63,076 bases of DNA from Angustibacter sp. Root456 (GTDB lineage: Bacteria; Actinomycetota; Actinomycetes; Actinomycetales; Angustibacteraceae). The position numbers were made by a program, and so were the translations under genes. Location: assembly GCF_001426435.1 (NCBI RefSeq), contig NZ_LMER01000001.1:106785-169860 (forward strand), in the 5' to 3' direction. The notes below the pieces were generated by a model that worked only from the letters and a program-made list of their open reading frames with translations, had not been told where the DNA came from and made no database searches. This document shows positions 35,108-43,198 of this stretch, piece by piece. Numbering within the stretch: the stretch's first letter is position 1; each line of letters starts with the position of its first letter.

Positions 35108-36217
35108 TCACGCCGGGACGACGGCGGCGCGCACGCAGAGCACGTCGGGCAGGTTCTCGGCGATGGTCGTGAACGTGCGGCCCTCGTCGGCGCTGGCGTA
35201 GACCGCGCCGGCGCGCGTGCCGACGTAGACGCCCACGGGGTCGAGGGCGTCTACGCACGCCGCGTCGCGCAGCGGCGTGACCCAGCAGTCGTCGGGCAGG
35301 CCGGACGCGTTCGGGGTCCACGTGGCGCCACCGTCGGTGGTGCGGTGGACGCGCAGCCGGCCGTCCGGTGGCACGCGCTGCGCGTCGGCGGTGAGCGGCA
35401 CGACCCAGGCGGTGTCGGCGTTACGCGGATGACCGAGGGCGACGAACCCGAAGTCGGCGGGCAGCCCGTCAGCGATGGACTGCCAGCTCGCTCCGGCGTC
35501 GTCGCTGCGGTAGACGCCGTGGTGGTTCTGGGCGTACCACCGGGCGCCGTCCGGCCCGGCCGCGGCCACCTTGTGCACGCACTGGCCGAACTCCGGGTAG
35601 GGATCGGGCATGAACTTCACGTGGATGCCCCGGTTGCGCGGGTTCCACGTCGAGCCGCCGTCCTCGGTGCAGTAGACGCCGCCGGTGCTCATGGCCACGG
35701 TGACGCGCTGGTCGTCGGTGGGGTGCGGCACCACGGTGTGCACCGCGGCACCCCCGAAGCCGGGATACCACTGCGGACGGTGGGGGTGGTCCCACAGGCC
35801 CTGCACCAGCGAGAAGGTGCACCCGCCGTCGTCGCTGCGCCACAGGGACGTCGGCTCGCAGCCGGCCCAGACCACGCCGGGCCGCTCAGCGGTGTCGGGG
35901 TGCAGCTGCCAGACCCGCTCGAGCGCGGTGTCGGCACCCTCGGGGAAGACGATCGCGCCGCCGTCCGCCTCGGTCCACGTGCGGCCGAGGTCGTCGCTGT
36001 GCTGCACCGTGGGGCCCCAGTGCTCCGAGCGGGCGCCGGCCAGCAGGTGCAGCGTGCCGCCCCGCGTGTCGATGGCGACGGAGGGCACCTCTGTCATGAG
36101 CAGGTGCGGGCCGTCGAGCGTCCAGGTGCGCCGGTCGTCACTGCGGGCGAGCCAGAGTCCCTTGCGGGTGCCGATGGCGACGATGACCGACGTGGTGGTG
36201 GTGTCCATACCTGTCAT
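35108..36217 (-). CDS. BNR/Asp-box repeat beta-propeller protein (exo-sialidase-like)
   Basis: The 369-residue cytosolic protein (no signal peptide) has six Asp-box-like repeats: SDDLGRTWT, SDDGGCTFS, TEDGGSTWN, SDDAGASWQ, TTDGGATWT and SADEGRTFT, indicating a six- or seven-bladed propeller. The Arg triad and catalytic Tyr of true sialidases are not evident, so a glycosidase activity should not be assumed. It lies 21 bases after the dehydrogenase gene and directly before the MoaD/ThiS-like gene, forming a three-gene operon. Function unknown. Confidence 0.8.
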   Translation of the reverse strand: MTGMDTTTTSVIVAIGTRKGLWLARSDDRRTWTLDGPHLLMTEVPSVAIDTRGGTLHLLAGARSEHWGPTVQHSDDLGRTWTEADGGAIVFPEGADTALERVWQLHPDTAERPGVVWAGCEPTSLWRSDDGGCTFSLVQGLWDHPHRPQWYPGFGGAAVHTVVPHPTDDQRVTVAMSTGGVYCTEDGGSTWNPRNRGIHVKFMPDPYPEFGQCVHKVAAAGPDGARWYAQNHHGVYRSDDAGASWQSIADGLPADFGFVALGHPRNADTAWVVPLTADAQRVPPDGRLRVHRTTDGGATWTPNASGLPDDCWVTPLRDAACVDALDPVGVYVGTRAGAVYASADEGRTFTTIAENLPDVLCVRAAVVPA

Positions 36218-36238
36218 GACTGTCCGTCCCAGGAGAAC

Positions 36239-37198
36239 TCATCGGTCGCCGGTGAACGGCTCCCGGCCGGGCACCACGATGCCGCGTGGGGGGCGGCCCG
36301 TCGAGAGCCTTTCCAGCAGATCGGTGAGCATCTCGACCGCCCGGGGGTGAAAGGCGGACGTCGCTCCCCCGACGTGCGGGCTGATGAGCACACCCGGCGC
36401 CGTCCAGAGCGGGTGGCCCGGCGGCAGCGGCTCGGGGTCCGTGACGTCGAGCGCGGCGAGCAGCCGCCCCGACCGCAGCTCGGCGAGCAGGGCGTCGGTG
36501 TCGACCACGCCACCGCGGGCGACGTTCACGACGAGCGCGCCGTCGGGCAGGGCCGCCAGGAAGTCGGCGCCGACCAGGCCCTGCGTGGAGTCGTCGAGCG
36601 GCACGGTGAGCACGACGACATCGTGCTCGGGGAGCAGGCGGACGAGCTCGTCGATGCCGTGCACCGGCAGTCCGGCCGGCCCGCTCGGCCGGGCCGAGCG
36701 AGCGACGACGGTGACGTGCGTCTCGAAGGGCAGCAGCCGCTCGACCACCGCGCGGCCGACGCCTCCGGCGCCGAGCACGAGGACGTGACGGTCGGCGAGC
36801 GCCCGCCTGCGTTGCGGCGCCCACCGGCCGTCGTCCGCAGCGCGCACGAAGTCCGGCAGTCCGCGCAGCGCCGCGATCGCCAGACCCACGGCGAGCTCGG
36901 CCGTCGACGTGTCGTGCACGCCCACCGCGTTCGCGAGCGCCACGCCCTCGGGCAGCAGCGGCAGCAGCGTCTCGTAGCCGGCGGTGAGGGTCTGCACGAG
37001 CTGCAGTCGGGGCAGTCCGGCCAGCTGCGCACCCCAGTCGCCGACACCCATGTACGGCGGCACGACCACCGTGACGTCGTCGGGGTCCTCGAGCGGCGCG
37101 GTGAGGTCCCACAGGCGCAGCCGGACGCCATCCGGCGGGCGGCCCACCGCGTCGACGAGGTCCTGCTCGGGCAGCGTGACGACCCAGGGCTCAGCCAT
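36239..37198 (-). CDS. D-isomer-specific 2-hydroxyacid dehydrogenase
   Basis: The 319-residue protein has the NAD-binding GAGGVGRAVVERLL. The catalytic triad is Arg in VNVARGG, Glu in TDPEPLPPGHPLW and His in ISPHVGGAT. The lack of an ACT domain separates it from SerA-type enzymes; substrate (glyoxylate, hydroxypyruvate or another 2-oxo acid) is open. ATG 37198 is chosen because earlier in-frame starts give Arg/Pro-rich sequence. First gene of the operon with the BNR and MoaD-like genes, divergent from the sugar-dehydrogenase lipoprotein. Confidence 0.88.
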   Translation of the reverse strand: MAEPWVVTLPEQDLVDAVGRPPDGVRLRLWDLTAPLEDPDDVTVVVPPYMGVGDWGAQLAGLPRLQLVQTLTAGYETLLPLLPEGVALANAVGVHDTSTAELAVGLAIAALRGLPDFVRAADDGRWAPQRRRALADRHVLVLGAGGVGRAVVERLLPFETHVTVVARSARPSGPAGLPVHGIDELVRLLPEHDVVVLTVPLDDSTQGLVGADFLAALPDGALVVNVARGGVVDTDALLAELRSGRLLAALDVTDPEPLPPGHPLWTAPGVLISPHVGGATSAFHPRAVEMLTDLLERLSTGRPPRGIVVPGREPFTGDR

Positions 37199-37282
37199 GG
37201 GCTCACCGTAGGCCAGGGCACTGACCGGGTCGGACGCGGCTCGAAGGGGTGCGCCGCGCGTTGGTCGGGGTGAGACTGGAGC

Positions 37283-38470
37283 ATGCGCCGACTCGGGGTG
37301 TGTGGCCAGACGGCCGCGGTCGGGCTGGCGCTCGTGGCGCTGGCTGCCTGCTCGGGCCACGGCGCCCCTGGCGGCTCCCCCGCGTCGAGCACCACGTCGA
37401 GCACCACGTCGAGCACCACCTCGAGCACCACCTCGAGCACCAGCGCGAACGGGGCCGTCGCGACGCAGCGCCCGGCCAGCCAGGTCGCCGCCGTGACCGT
37501 CGTCGCCCGTGGGCTCGCCGTCCCCTGGGGTCTGGCCCGGCTCGACGACGGCTCGTACCTCGTGTCACTGCGCGACGAGGCTCGCGTCGTACGCGTGACA
37601 CCGGACGGCCGGACCCTCCCCGTGCCGGCCACCGGCCAGGACGGCCGGGTCGCGGGCGTGCGCCCCGAGGGTGAGGGCGGTCTGCTCGGACTCGCCTTCG
37701 CCCCCGGCGACCAGCACACGCTGTACGCGTACCTGACGTCCGACACCGACAACCGGGTCGTGTCGATGCCGTACCGCGACGGCCGGCTCGGCCCGCTCAC
37801 TCCCCTGCTCACCGGCATCCCGAGGGCGGGCAACCACAACGGCGGCCGGCTCGCCTTCGGGCCGGACGGCATGCTCTACGTCACCACCGGCGATGCCGGG
37901 GAGCGCCCGAACGCTCAGGACCGCCGTTCGCTCGGCGGCAAGATCCTGCGGATCACCCGCGACGGCCACCCGGCGCCGGGCAACCCGTTCTCGGGCTCGC
38001 CGGTGTGGTCGTTCGGCCACCGCAACGTCCAGGGCATCGGCTGGGACTCGGCCGGCCGGATGTACGCCAGCGAGTTCGGCCAGAACACCTGGGACGAGCT
38101 CAACCGGATCGAACCGGGCCGCAACTACGGCTGGCCGGTGGTGGAGGGCCTGGGCACCGACGCCGACGTCGCCCGCGGCTTCACCCGCCCCTTGGTGGTG
38201 TGGCCCACTGACGACGCCTCCCCGAGCGGGATCGCCGTCGGGCGCGGCGCCGTCTGGCTGGCGGCGCTGCGCGGCGAGCGGCTGTGGCGGGTGCCGTTAC
38301 GCGCCGACGGGTCGGCCGGGCGGCCCGAGGCGCTGCTGCAGGGCCGCTACGGCCGGCTGCGCGCAGCGACCTTCGAGCCCGACGGCGCCCTGGTCGTCAT
38401 CACGAGCAACCGCTCCCGCGGCACCCCGACCCGCGACGACGACCGCATGCTGCGGCTGCGCCTGCGCTGA
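37283..38470 (+). CDS. PQQ-type aldose/sorbosone dehydrogenase lipoprotein
   Basis: The 395-residue protein starts with a lipoprotein signal (lipobox LAAC, Cys about 23), followed by a Ser/Thr linker built from 12-bp repeats (SSTT units, residues about 35-53). The beta-propeller has the Gdh-B/YliI pattern: WGLARLDDGSYLVS, GLLGLAFAPG, NHNGGRLAFGPDGMLYVTTGD (catalytic His) and FGHRNVQGIGWD. It would oxidise sugars outside the membrane using PQQ; no PQQ synthesis genes are in the window, so cofactor use is uncertain. Confidence 0.88.
   Translation: MRRLGVCGQTAAVGLALVALAACSGHGAPGGSPASSTTSSTTSSTTSSTTSSTSANGAVATQRPASQVAAVTVVARGLAVPWGLARLDDGSYLVSLRDEARVVRVTPDGRTLPVPATGQDGRVAGVRPEGEGGLLGLAFAPGDQHTLYAYLTSDTDNRVVSMPYRDGRLGPLTPLLTGIPRAGNHNGGRLAFGPDGMLYVTTGDAGERPNAQDRRSLGGKILRITRDGHPAPGNPFSGSPVWSFGHRNVQGIGWDSAGRMYASEFGQNTWDELNRIEPGRNYGWPVVEGLGTDADVARGFTRPLVVWPTDDASPSGIAVGRGAVWLAALRGERLWRVPLRADGSAGRPEALLQGRYGRLRAATFEPDGALVVITSNRSRGTPTRDDDRMLRLRLR
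37385..37443. repeat. 12-bp tandem repeat, about 5 copies, coding
   Basis: TCGAGCACCACG/C is repeated four times, followed by a partial fifth copy, in the linker of the sugar-dehydrogenase lipoprotein. Copy changes alter linker length by four residues without a frameshift. Confidence 0.85.
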
Positions 38471-38482
38471 CGCACGAGCGAG

Positions 38483-40765
38483 CTAGCCGCGGATCACCGG
38501 GAGACGTCGGCGCTCGAGGTCGGCCACCACGCCGGCGACCTGGTCGAGCGGGACGGCGGCGGCGTACAGCCAGCCCTGCGCGTAGCGGGCACCGAGCTCA
38601 CGGACCACGTCGCGCACCTCGGTGGTCTCGATGCCCTCCACGACGACGTCGAGCGGCAGGGCGCGACCGAGGTCGATGATCGAGCGCATGACCGCGAGCG
38701 CCCGGGGGTCAGTCGTCAGGTTCGCGGTGAGCCCCTGGTCGAGCTTGAGCGTCGAGGCGGGCAGTCGGCTGAGGTAGGCCAGGGCCGAGTAGCCGCTGCC
38801 GAAGTCGTCGATCGCGACCCAGACGCCGAGCGCGCGCAGCTGCTGCAGCTGGCCCAGCTCACCGGCGTCCTCACCCACGAAGGCGGACTCGGTGACCTCG
38901 ATGACGAGCCGGGTCGCCGGCACCCCCGCCTCGGCCAGCAGGTCGGCCACGTCGGCCGCGAAGGTCGGCGAGCGCAGCTGCACCGGCGAGACGTTCACTG
39001 CGACGCGCGCCCCGGCCACACTCGCGTCGAGCGCTGCGAGGTCGGCGAGCGAGCGGCGCAGCACGTGGGTTCCGAGCTCGGCGATGAGACCGCAGCGCTC
39101 GGCGGCCGGGATGAACTCGTCGGGCGTGACCCGGCCCAGCAGCGGGTCGACCCACCGGGCCAGGGCCTCGAAGCCGACCACTGCCTCGGATGCCTCGGAT
39201 GCCTCGGATGCCTCGGACTCCAGCCGCAGCACCGGTTGGTAGTGCACGTCCACGTCGCCAGTGCGCACCGCCACCCGCAGCCGGCGTTCGACGTCGAGGG
39301 AGCGGCGGTGCTGCGCCGCGACGGGGCCGTCGTAGCGCTCGACCCGATCGCGCCCGGACTGCTTGGCCGCGTGCAACGCGACACCGCTCTCCACGACCGC
39401 CGCGGCCGTAGCGCCCCCCGACCAGCGCGCGACACCGATGCTCGTCGACACCCGCACCGCTGCCGCCCCGGGAAGGGCGAGGGCCGCCGCGCGCACGGCC
39501 TCCAGCAGGGTGTGGGCCAGCGCACGGTCACGACCACCACCGCCCGGCACGACGACGACGAACTCGTCACCGCCCACCCGGAAGGCACGGCAGTCCGGCT
39601 CCAGGGCGGCGTGCACGCAGTCGGCCACGGCCACGAGCAGGTCGTCACCGCGGGAGTGCCCGAGGACGTCGTTGACCTCCTTGAAGCCGTCCAGGTCGAG
39701 GGTCAGCACGGCACCCTCGGGTGTGTCCGCCAACTCCTCGAGCCGCCAGCCCAGCGCTCGCCGGTTACCCAGCCCGGTCAGGGGGTCCTGCATCGCCTGC
39801 CGGGTCAGCGAGCGCATCAGGCGGCCGCGCTGGACGCCGGTCCAGGCCTCGCGCGCGGAGAAGACCGCGATCATGGCGACGGCGACGGCGATCGTGACGC
39901 TGTCAGTCACCGGGTCGCCCGCGAACGCGGCAACGGCGACGACCAGCACGATGAAGGTCACGACGGTGGTGGTGAGCGCGACGCGCGCCTCCGAGGCCCG
40001 GCCGTCGTCCGCGTGCCGCGCGGGTTGCAGCCGCAGCACCCCTTCACCGATGGCCGGCCAGGCGATGCACCACAACGCCGCGGCCGCCCACGGCCACAGG
40101 TGGCCCTGGGCCACCGACCGCAGCGTGTAGCCGTCGGCCGCGGCGTAGACCGCGAAACCGAGCATCGTCAGCAGCAGCCCGCGGTCGAACTCGCGCAGCC
40201 AGCCCAGCACCAGCAGCGCGAGGATGCTGGTCTCGATCAGCGCGATCAGCAGGGCCAGTGCGTCCCCGGCCGACAGACCGCCGGAGAGCAGCGCCGGGCG
40301 GTAGGCGACGCGCCAGAGCATCAGCAGCGTCGCGCAGCCGAGCAGGAGCGAGTCGAGCGTCATCCGCGCCCAGTGGGTGCGCACCGAGCGCGGGCGCAGC
40401 GCGAGCAGCAGGCCCGTGACGCCGAGCGGTGCCGACACCGTGCCGAGCACGTCACCGAGGGTCGGGAACACCGGGTCACCCAGGGAGGCCTCACCACCGA
40501 TGACGAGCTGACCCACGCCCCACGTCACCATGGCCATCGCGAGGAAGCGCGCCGACAGCCGCATCGCGTCACCGCGGCGCCAGGACGTGACGAGCACCAC
40601 CAGGCCGGTGACCACCGCGAGCAGTCCCGAGAACAACGCGGCCACGGCCACCGCCGTGGCGGGATGCACGCGCGCCAGCACCGACACGGCAGTCGCCGCC
40701 AGCACGCCGGACGTCATCATCACCGGGCCGCGCAGCCGCGGTGAGACCGTCTCCCCTGCTCTCAC
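38483..40765 (-). CDS. Membrane GGDEF-EAL protein
   Basis: The protein is 760 residues from GTG 40765. About nine to ten hydrophobic helices fill residues 15-290. The GGDEF domain has an intact active site (RVGGDEF) but no RxxD inhibitory site. An EAL domain follows with FEALARW, NVSPVQL, EVTES, DDFGSGYSALAYL and the Lys/Glu catalytic residues (LKLDQG, VEGIE), so both activities are plausible. A 9-bp repeat (GCCTCGGAT-type, 39183-39217) encodes an SEA repeat between the domains. GTG 40765 is supported by the promoter: it lies seven bases after a GCCGATAG box, exactly as in the divergent gene, implying a leaderless mRNA. Confidence 0.9.
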   Translation of the reverse strand: MRAGETVSPRLRGPVMMTSGVLAATAVSVLARVHPATAVAVAALFSGLLAVVTGLVVLVTSWRRGDAMRLSARFLAMAMVTWGVGQLVIGGEASLGDPVFPTLGDVLGTVSAPLGVTGLLLALRPRSVRTHWARMTLDSLLLGCATLLMLWRVAYRPALLSGGLSAGDALALLIALIETSILALLVLGWLREFDRGLLLTMLGFAVYAAADGYTLRSVAQGHLWPWAAAALWCIAWPAIGEGVLRLQPARHADDGRASEARVALTTTVVTFIVLVVAVAAFAGDPVTDSVTIAVAVAMIAVFSAREAWTGVQRGRLMRSLTRQAMQDPLTGLGNRRALGWRLEELADTPEGAVLTLDLDGFKEVNDVLGHSRGDDLLVAVADCVHAALEPDCRAFRVGGDEFVVVVPGGGGRDRALAHTLLEAVRAAALALPGAAAVRVSTSIGVARWSGGATAAAVVESGVALHAAKQSGRDRVERYDGPVAAQHRRSLDVERRLRVAVRTGDVDVHYQPVLRLESEASEASEASEAVVGFEALARWVDPLLGRVTPDEFIPAAERCGLIAELGTHVLRRSLADLAALDASVAGARVAVNVSPVQLRSPTFAADVADLLAEAGVPATRLVIEVTESAFVGEDAGELGQLQQLRALGVWVAIDDFGSGYSALAYLSRLPASTLKLDQGLTANLTTDPRALAVMRSIIDLGRALPLDVVVEGIETTEVRDVVRELGARYAQGWLYAAAVPLDQVAGVVADLERRRLPVIRG

Positions 40766-40772
40766 GGCTGCT

Positions 40773-40801
40773 CTATCGGCAGCCCGGACGCCCGCCCTGA
40801 G
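40773..40801 (-). promoter_or_regulatory. FliA-type promoter of the GGDEF-EAL gene
   Basis: On the minus strand CTCA (40801-40798), 17 bases, then GCCGATAG (40780-40773). This matches the motility sigma factor pattern CTCA-N15-17-GCCGA known from Actinoplanes. The GTG start follows seven bases after the -10 box. The 13-bp sequence around this box is an exact inverted copy of that upstream of the divergent gene. Confidence 0.65.
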
Positions 40802-40872
40802 CGGCCGGTGCGCCGCACTCGCCGCCGGTGGCCGTGGCAGCTGGCCCGTGCGGATCACCCCTGCGGTTCGCC

Positions 40873-40901
40873 CTTGACTGCGCCCGCAGACCTGCCGATA
40901 G
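40873..40901 (+). promoter_or_regulatory. FliA-type promoter of the EAL-DICT-LOV-GGDEF gene
   Basis: CTTG (40873-40876), 17 bases, then GCCGATAG (40894-40901), with the GTG start seven bases further on. The -10 box and its flanks (CTGCCGATAGAGC) are identical to those of the divergent gene; the -35 differs by one base pair type from CTCA. Confidence 0.6.
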
Positions 40902-40908
40902 AGCACCC

Positions 40909-43185
40909 GTGCCTCTGACGATCCACGACGTCCTGGCGGATGCCGCCGTCCGCAGCGTGTTCCAACCCATCATCGAGCTGGAGTCCGGCCGAGTCGTCGC
41001 CTACGAGGCGCTCGCGCGCGGCCCGCACGGGCCCCTCGAGAGCCCGGTGGCGCTGTTCGACGCCGCGCGCGCCGAGGGGTGCCTGCCCGAGCTGGACGAG
41101 GCGTGCCGAGCCGCCGCCTTCCGCGGGGCCATCGAGCACGGCCTGCTCGAACCGCTCACGCTGTTCGTGAACGTCGAGCCGGAGGTGCTCGACGCCGCGC
41201 CGCTCGACGACCTGCTCGCGATCGCCGACGCCGCACCCGGACGGTTGCGCGTGGTGCTGGAGATCACCGAGCGCGCGCTGGCCAAGCGCCCGGCCGAGCT
41301 GCTGCGCACAGTGCAGCGGGTGCGCGACCTCGGCTGGGGGGTGGCCCTCGACGACGTCGGTGCGGAGTCGGCGTCCCTGGCCTTCATGCCGCTGCTGCGC
41401 CCCGACGTGGTCAAGCTCGACCTGCGCCTCGTGCAGGACCGGCCCGGCCCGGACGTCGCCGAGATCATGAACGCGGTGAACGCCCACGCCGAGCGCACCG
41501 GTGCGCGCATCCTCGCGGAAGGCATCGAGGACGAGCGTCACCTGCGGGTCGCTCTGGCCCTGGGCGCGACGCTGGGCCAGGGCTGGCACTTCGGCCGCCC
41601 GGCGCCCGGCCCGGCGACGGATCACGCGACCGGCAGCCTCGACCTGACGGTCGTGCGCCGCGGCACAGCCACCGACGGTTCGCCGTTCGCGGCCCTGCCG
41701 CCCGGGGTGCCGCGCCGGCGGGCCCCGAAGGCACTGCTCGTCGAGCTGAGCAAGCACTTGGAGCGCGAGGCGATGCGCGTCGGAGAGACCTGCGTGGTCG
41801 CTGCGACGTTCCAGGAGGCCGTGAACTTCACGGCAGCCACGGCCCAGCGCTATCGCGACCTGGTCGACCGCACGGGGTTCGTCTGCGCCCTCGGCGAGGG
41901 GCTCGCCGTCGAGCCGCTGCCCGGCCTGCGCGGCGCGGCCCTCGCCCCCGACGACCCGGTGCGCGGCGAGTGGGACCTCGTGGTCGTCAGCCCGCACTTC
42001 TGCGCCGCCCTGCTGGCTACCGACCTCGGCTCCACCGGGCCGGACCTGCAGCGCGAGTTCGAGTACGCGCTCACCTACGACCGCGCGACCGTGGTCGAGG
42101 CGGCGCAGCGGCTGCTGTCGCGGGTGGCGCCCGAGGTGACGCCGCCGCGTCCGCACGGCACCGAGTCCCGGCCCGCGGACGAGTGCGCGGACGAGTGCGC
42201 GGACGAGTGCACGGCGGCCGGGGAGCCGGCGACGGCCGGTGCGGCCCTCACCCTGGCCGTCGAGGGCGAGGCGGTGCTGCACCGGGCGCTCGCGGCCACC
42301 AACAGCGGCATCACCATCGCCGACGTCCGCCGGCCCGACCAGCCGCTCGTGTACGCCAACACGGCGTTCGCCGAGCTCGCCGGCCTGCCCCTGGAGCGGC
42401 TGGTCGGCCGCAACTGCCGGTTCCTGCAGGGTCCCGACACCGACCGCGACGCCGTGGCTCGCATCCGGGCCGCCGTTTCGCGCGGCGAGGAGTGCCGCGA
42501 GACCCTCCTGAACTACCGCGGCGAGCAGCGCATCCCGTGGTGGAACGAGATCTACCTGGCACCGGTCGTGGACGCCGAAGGTCGGGTCGTGCAGTACATC
42601 GGCGTGCAGAACGACGTCACCGCCCAGGTCGAGGCGCAGCGCGCGTTGGTGCACGAGCGCGACCGAGCCCGCAGCTACCTGACCCGCATCGAGCAGCTGG
42701 CGTACACCGATCCGCTCACCGGCTTGATGAACCGCCGTCGACTGGAGAGCGAGGTCGAGGCGGCGCTCTGGGACGCTCAGCTCACCGAACGCGGGCTCGC
42801 GCTGCTGTTCCTCGACCTCAACGGCTTCAAGCCGGTGAACGACGAGCTCGGCCACGCCGCCGGTGACGAGCTGCTCGTGCGCGTCGCCGAGCGCTTGCGC
42901 GCCAGCCTTCGCCGCGGCGACCTGCTGGCCCGCCTGGGTGGTGACGAGTTCCTCGTCGCGCTACCCGGACTGGACGCGCACGACGCGGCAGCCCAGGCCG
43001 AGCAGGTGGCCGCGTCGCTGCGGGACGCCGTCGCCGAGCCGGTCGAGCTGGCCGGTCGCCTGGTGTCGGTGTCGGCGTCGATCGGCTGGAGCGTCTACCC
43101 CACCGACGCCGACGCCTTCGGCCCGCTCATGCACCTCGCGGACGAGCGCATGTACGGGCAGAAGGCGAGCCGGCTGCGGGTCTGA
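40909..43185 (+). CDS. EAL-DICT-LOV-GGDEF blue-light c-di-GMP protein
   Basis: The protein has 758 soluble residues from GTG 40909. EAL domain (about 1-230): YEALARG, FVNVEPE, LEITERA, DDVG, VVKLD and AEGIEDE, so the catalytic residues are largely kept. DICT-like sensory domain (about 260-390): PKALLVELSKHLEREA to FVCALGEGL and WDLVVVSPHF. LOV/PAS domain (about 420-560) with GRNCRFLQG, whose Cys (about 503) is the flavin-adduct residue, and NYRGEQRIPWWNEIYLAPV. GGDEF domain (about 590-758): LGGDEF with RxxD (RRGD) inhibitory site. The EAL-first order is the reverse of the common GGDEF-EAL layout. A 12-bp repeat encodes DECA units before the LOV domain. Confidence 0.88.
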   Translation: MPLTIHDVLADAAVRSVFQPIIELESGRVVAYEALARGPHGPLESPVALFDAARAEGCLPELDEACRAAAFRGAIEHGLLEPLTLFVNVEPEVLDAAPLDDLLAIADAAPGRLRVVLEITERALAKRPAELLRTVQRVRDLGWGVALDDVGAESASLAFMPLLRPDVVKLDLRLVQDRPGPDVAEIMNAVNAHAERTGARILAEGIEDERHLRVALALGATLGQGWHFGRPAPGPATDHATGSLDLTVVRRGTATDGSPFAALPPGVPRRRAPKALLVELSKHLEREAMRVGETCVVAATFQEAVNFTAATAQRYRDLVDRTGFVCALGEGLAVEPLPGLRGAALAPDDPVRGEWDLVVVSPHFCAALLATDLGSTGPDLQREFEYALTYDRATVVEAAQRLLSRVAPEVTPPRPHGTESRPADECADECADECTAAGEPATAGAALTLAVEGEAVLHRALAATNSGITIADVRRPDQPLVYANTAFAELAGLPLERLVGRNCRFLQGPDTDRDAVARIRAAVSRGEECRETLLNYRGEQRIPWWNEIYLAPVVDAEGRVVQYIGVQNDVTAQVEAQRALVHERDRARSYLTRIEQLAYTDPLTGLMNRRRLESEVEAALWDAQLTERGLALLFLDLNGFKPVNDELGHAAGDELLVRVAERLRASLRRGDLLARLGGDEFLVALPGLDAHDAAAQAEQVAASLRDAVAEPVELAGRLVSVSASIGWSVYPTDADAFGPLMHLADERMYGQKASRLRV
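42175..42210. repeat. 12-bp tandem repeat, 3 exact copies, coding
   Basis: GCGGACGAGTGC occurs three times in the DICT-LOV linker and encodes repeated Ala-Asp-Glu-Cys. Confidence 0.85.
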
Positions 43186-43198
43186 CCCGACCAGCGCA

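Noticed and set aside
35108-36217. BNR protein considered as an active sialidase
   Set aside because: Asp-box repeats alone do not show sialidase activity; the Arg triad and nucleophile Tyr are not evident and there is no signal peptide.
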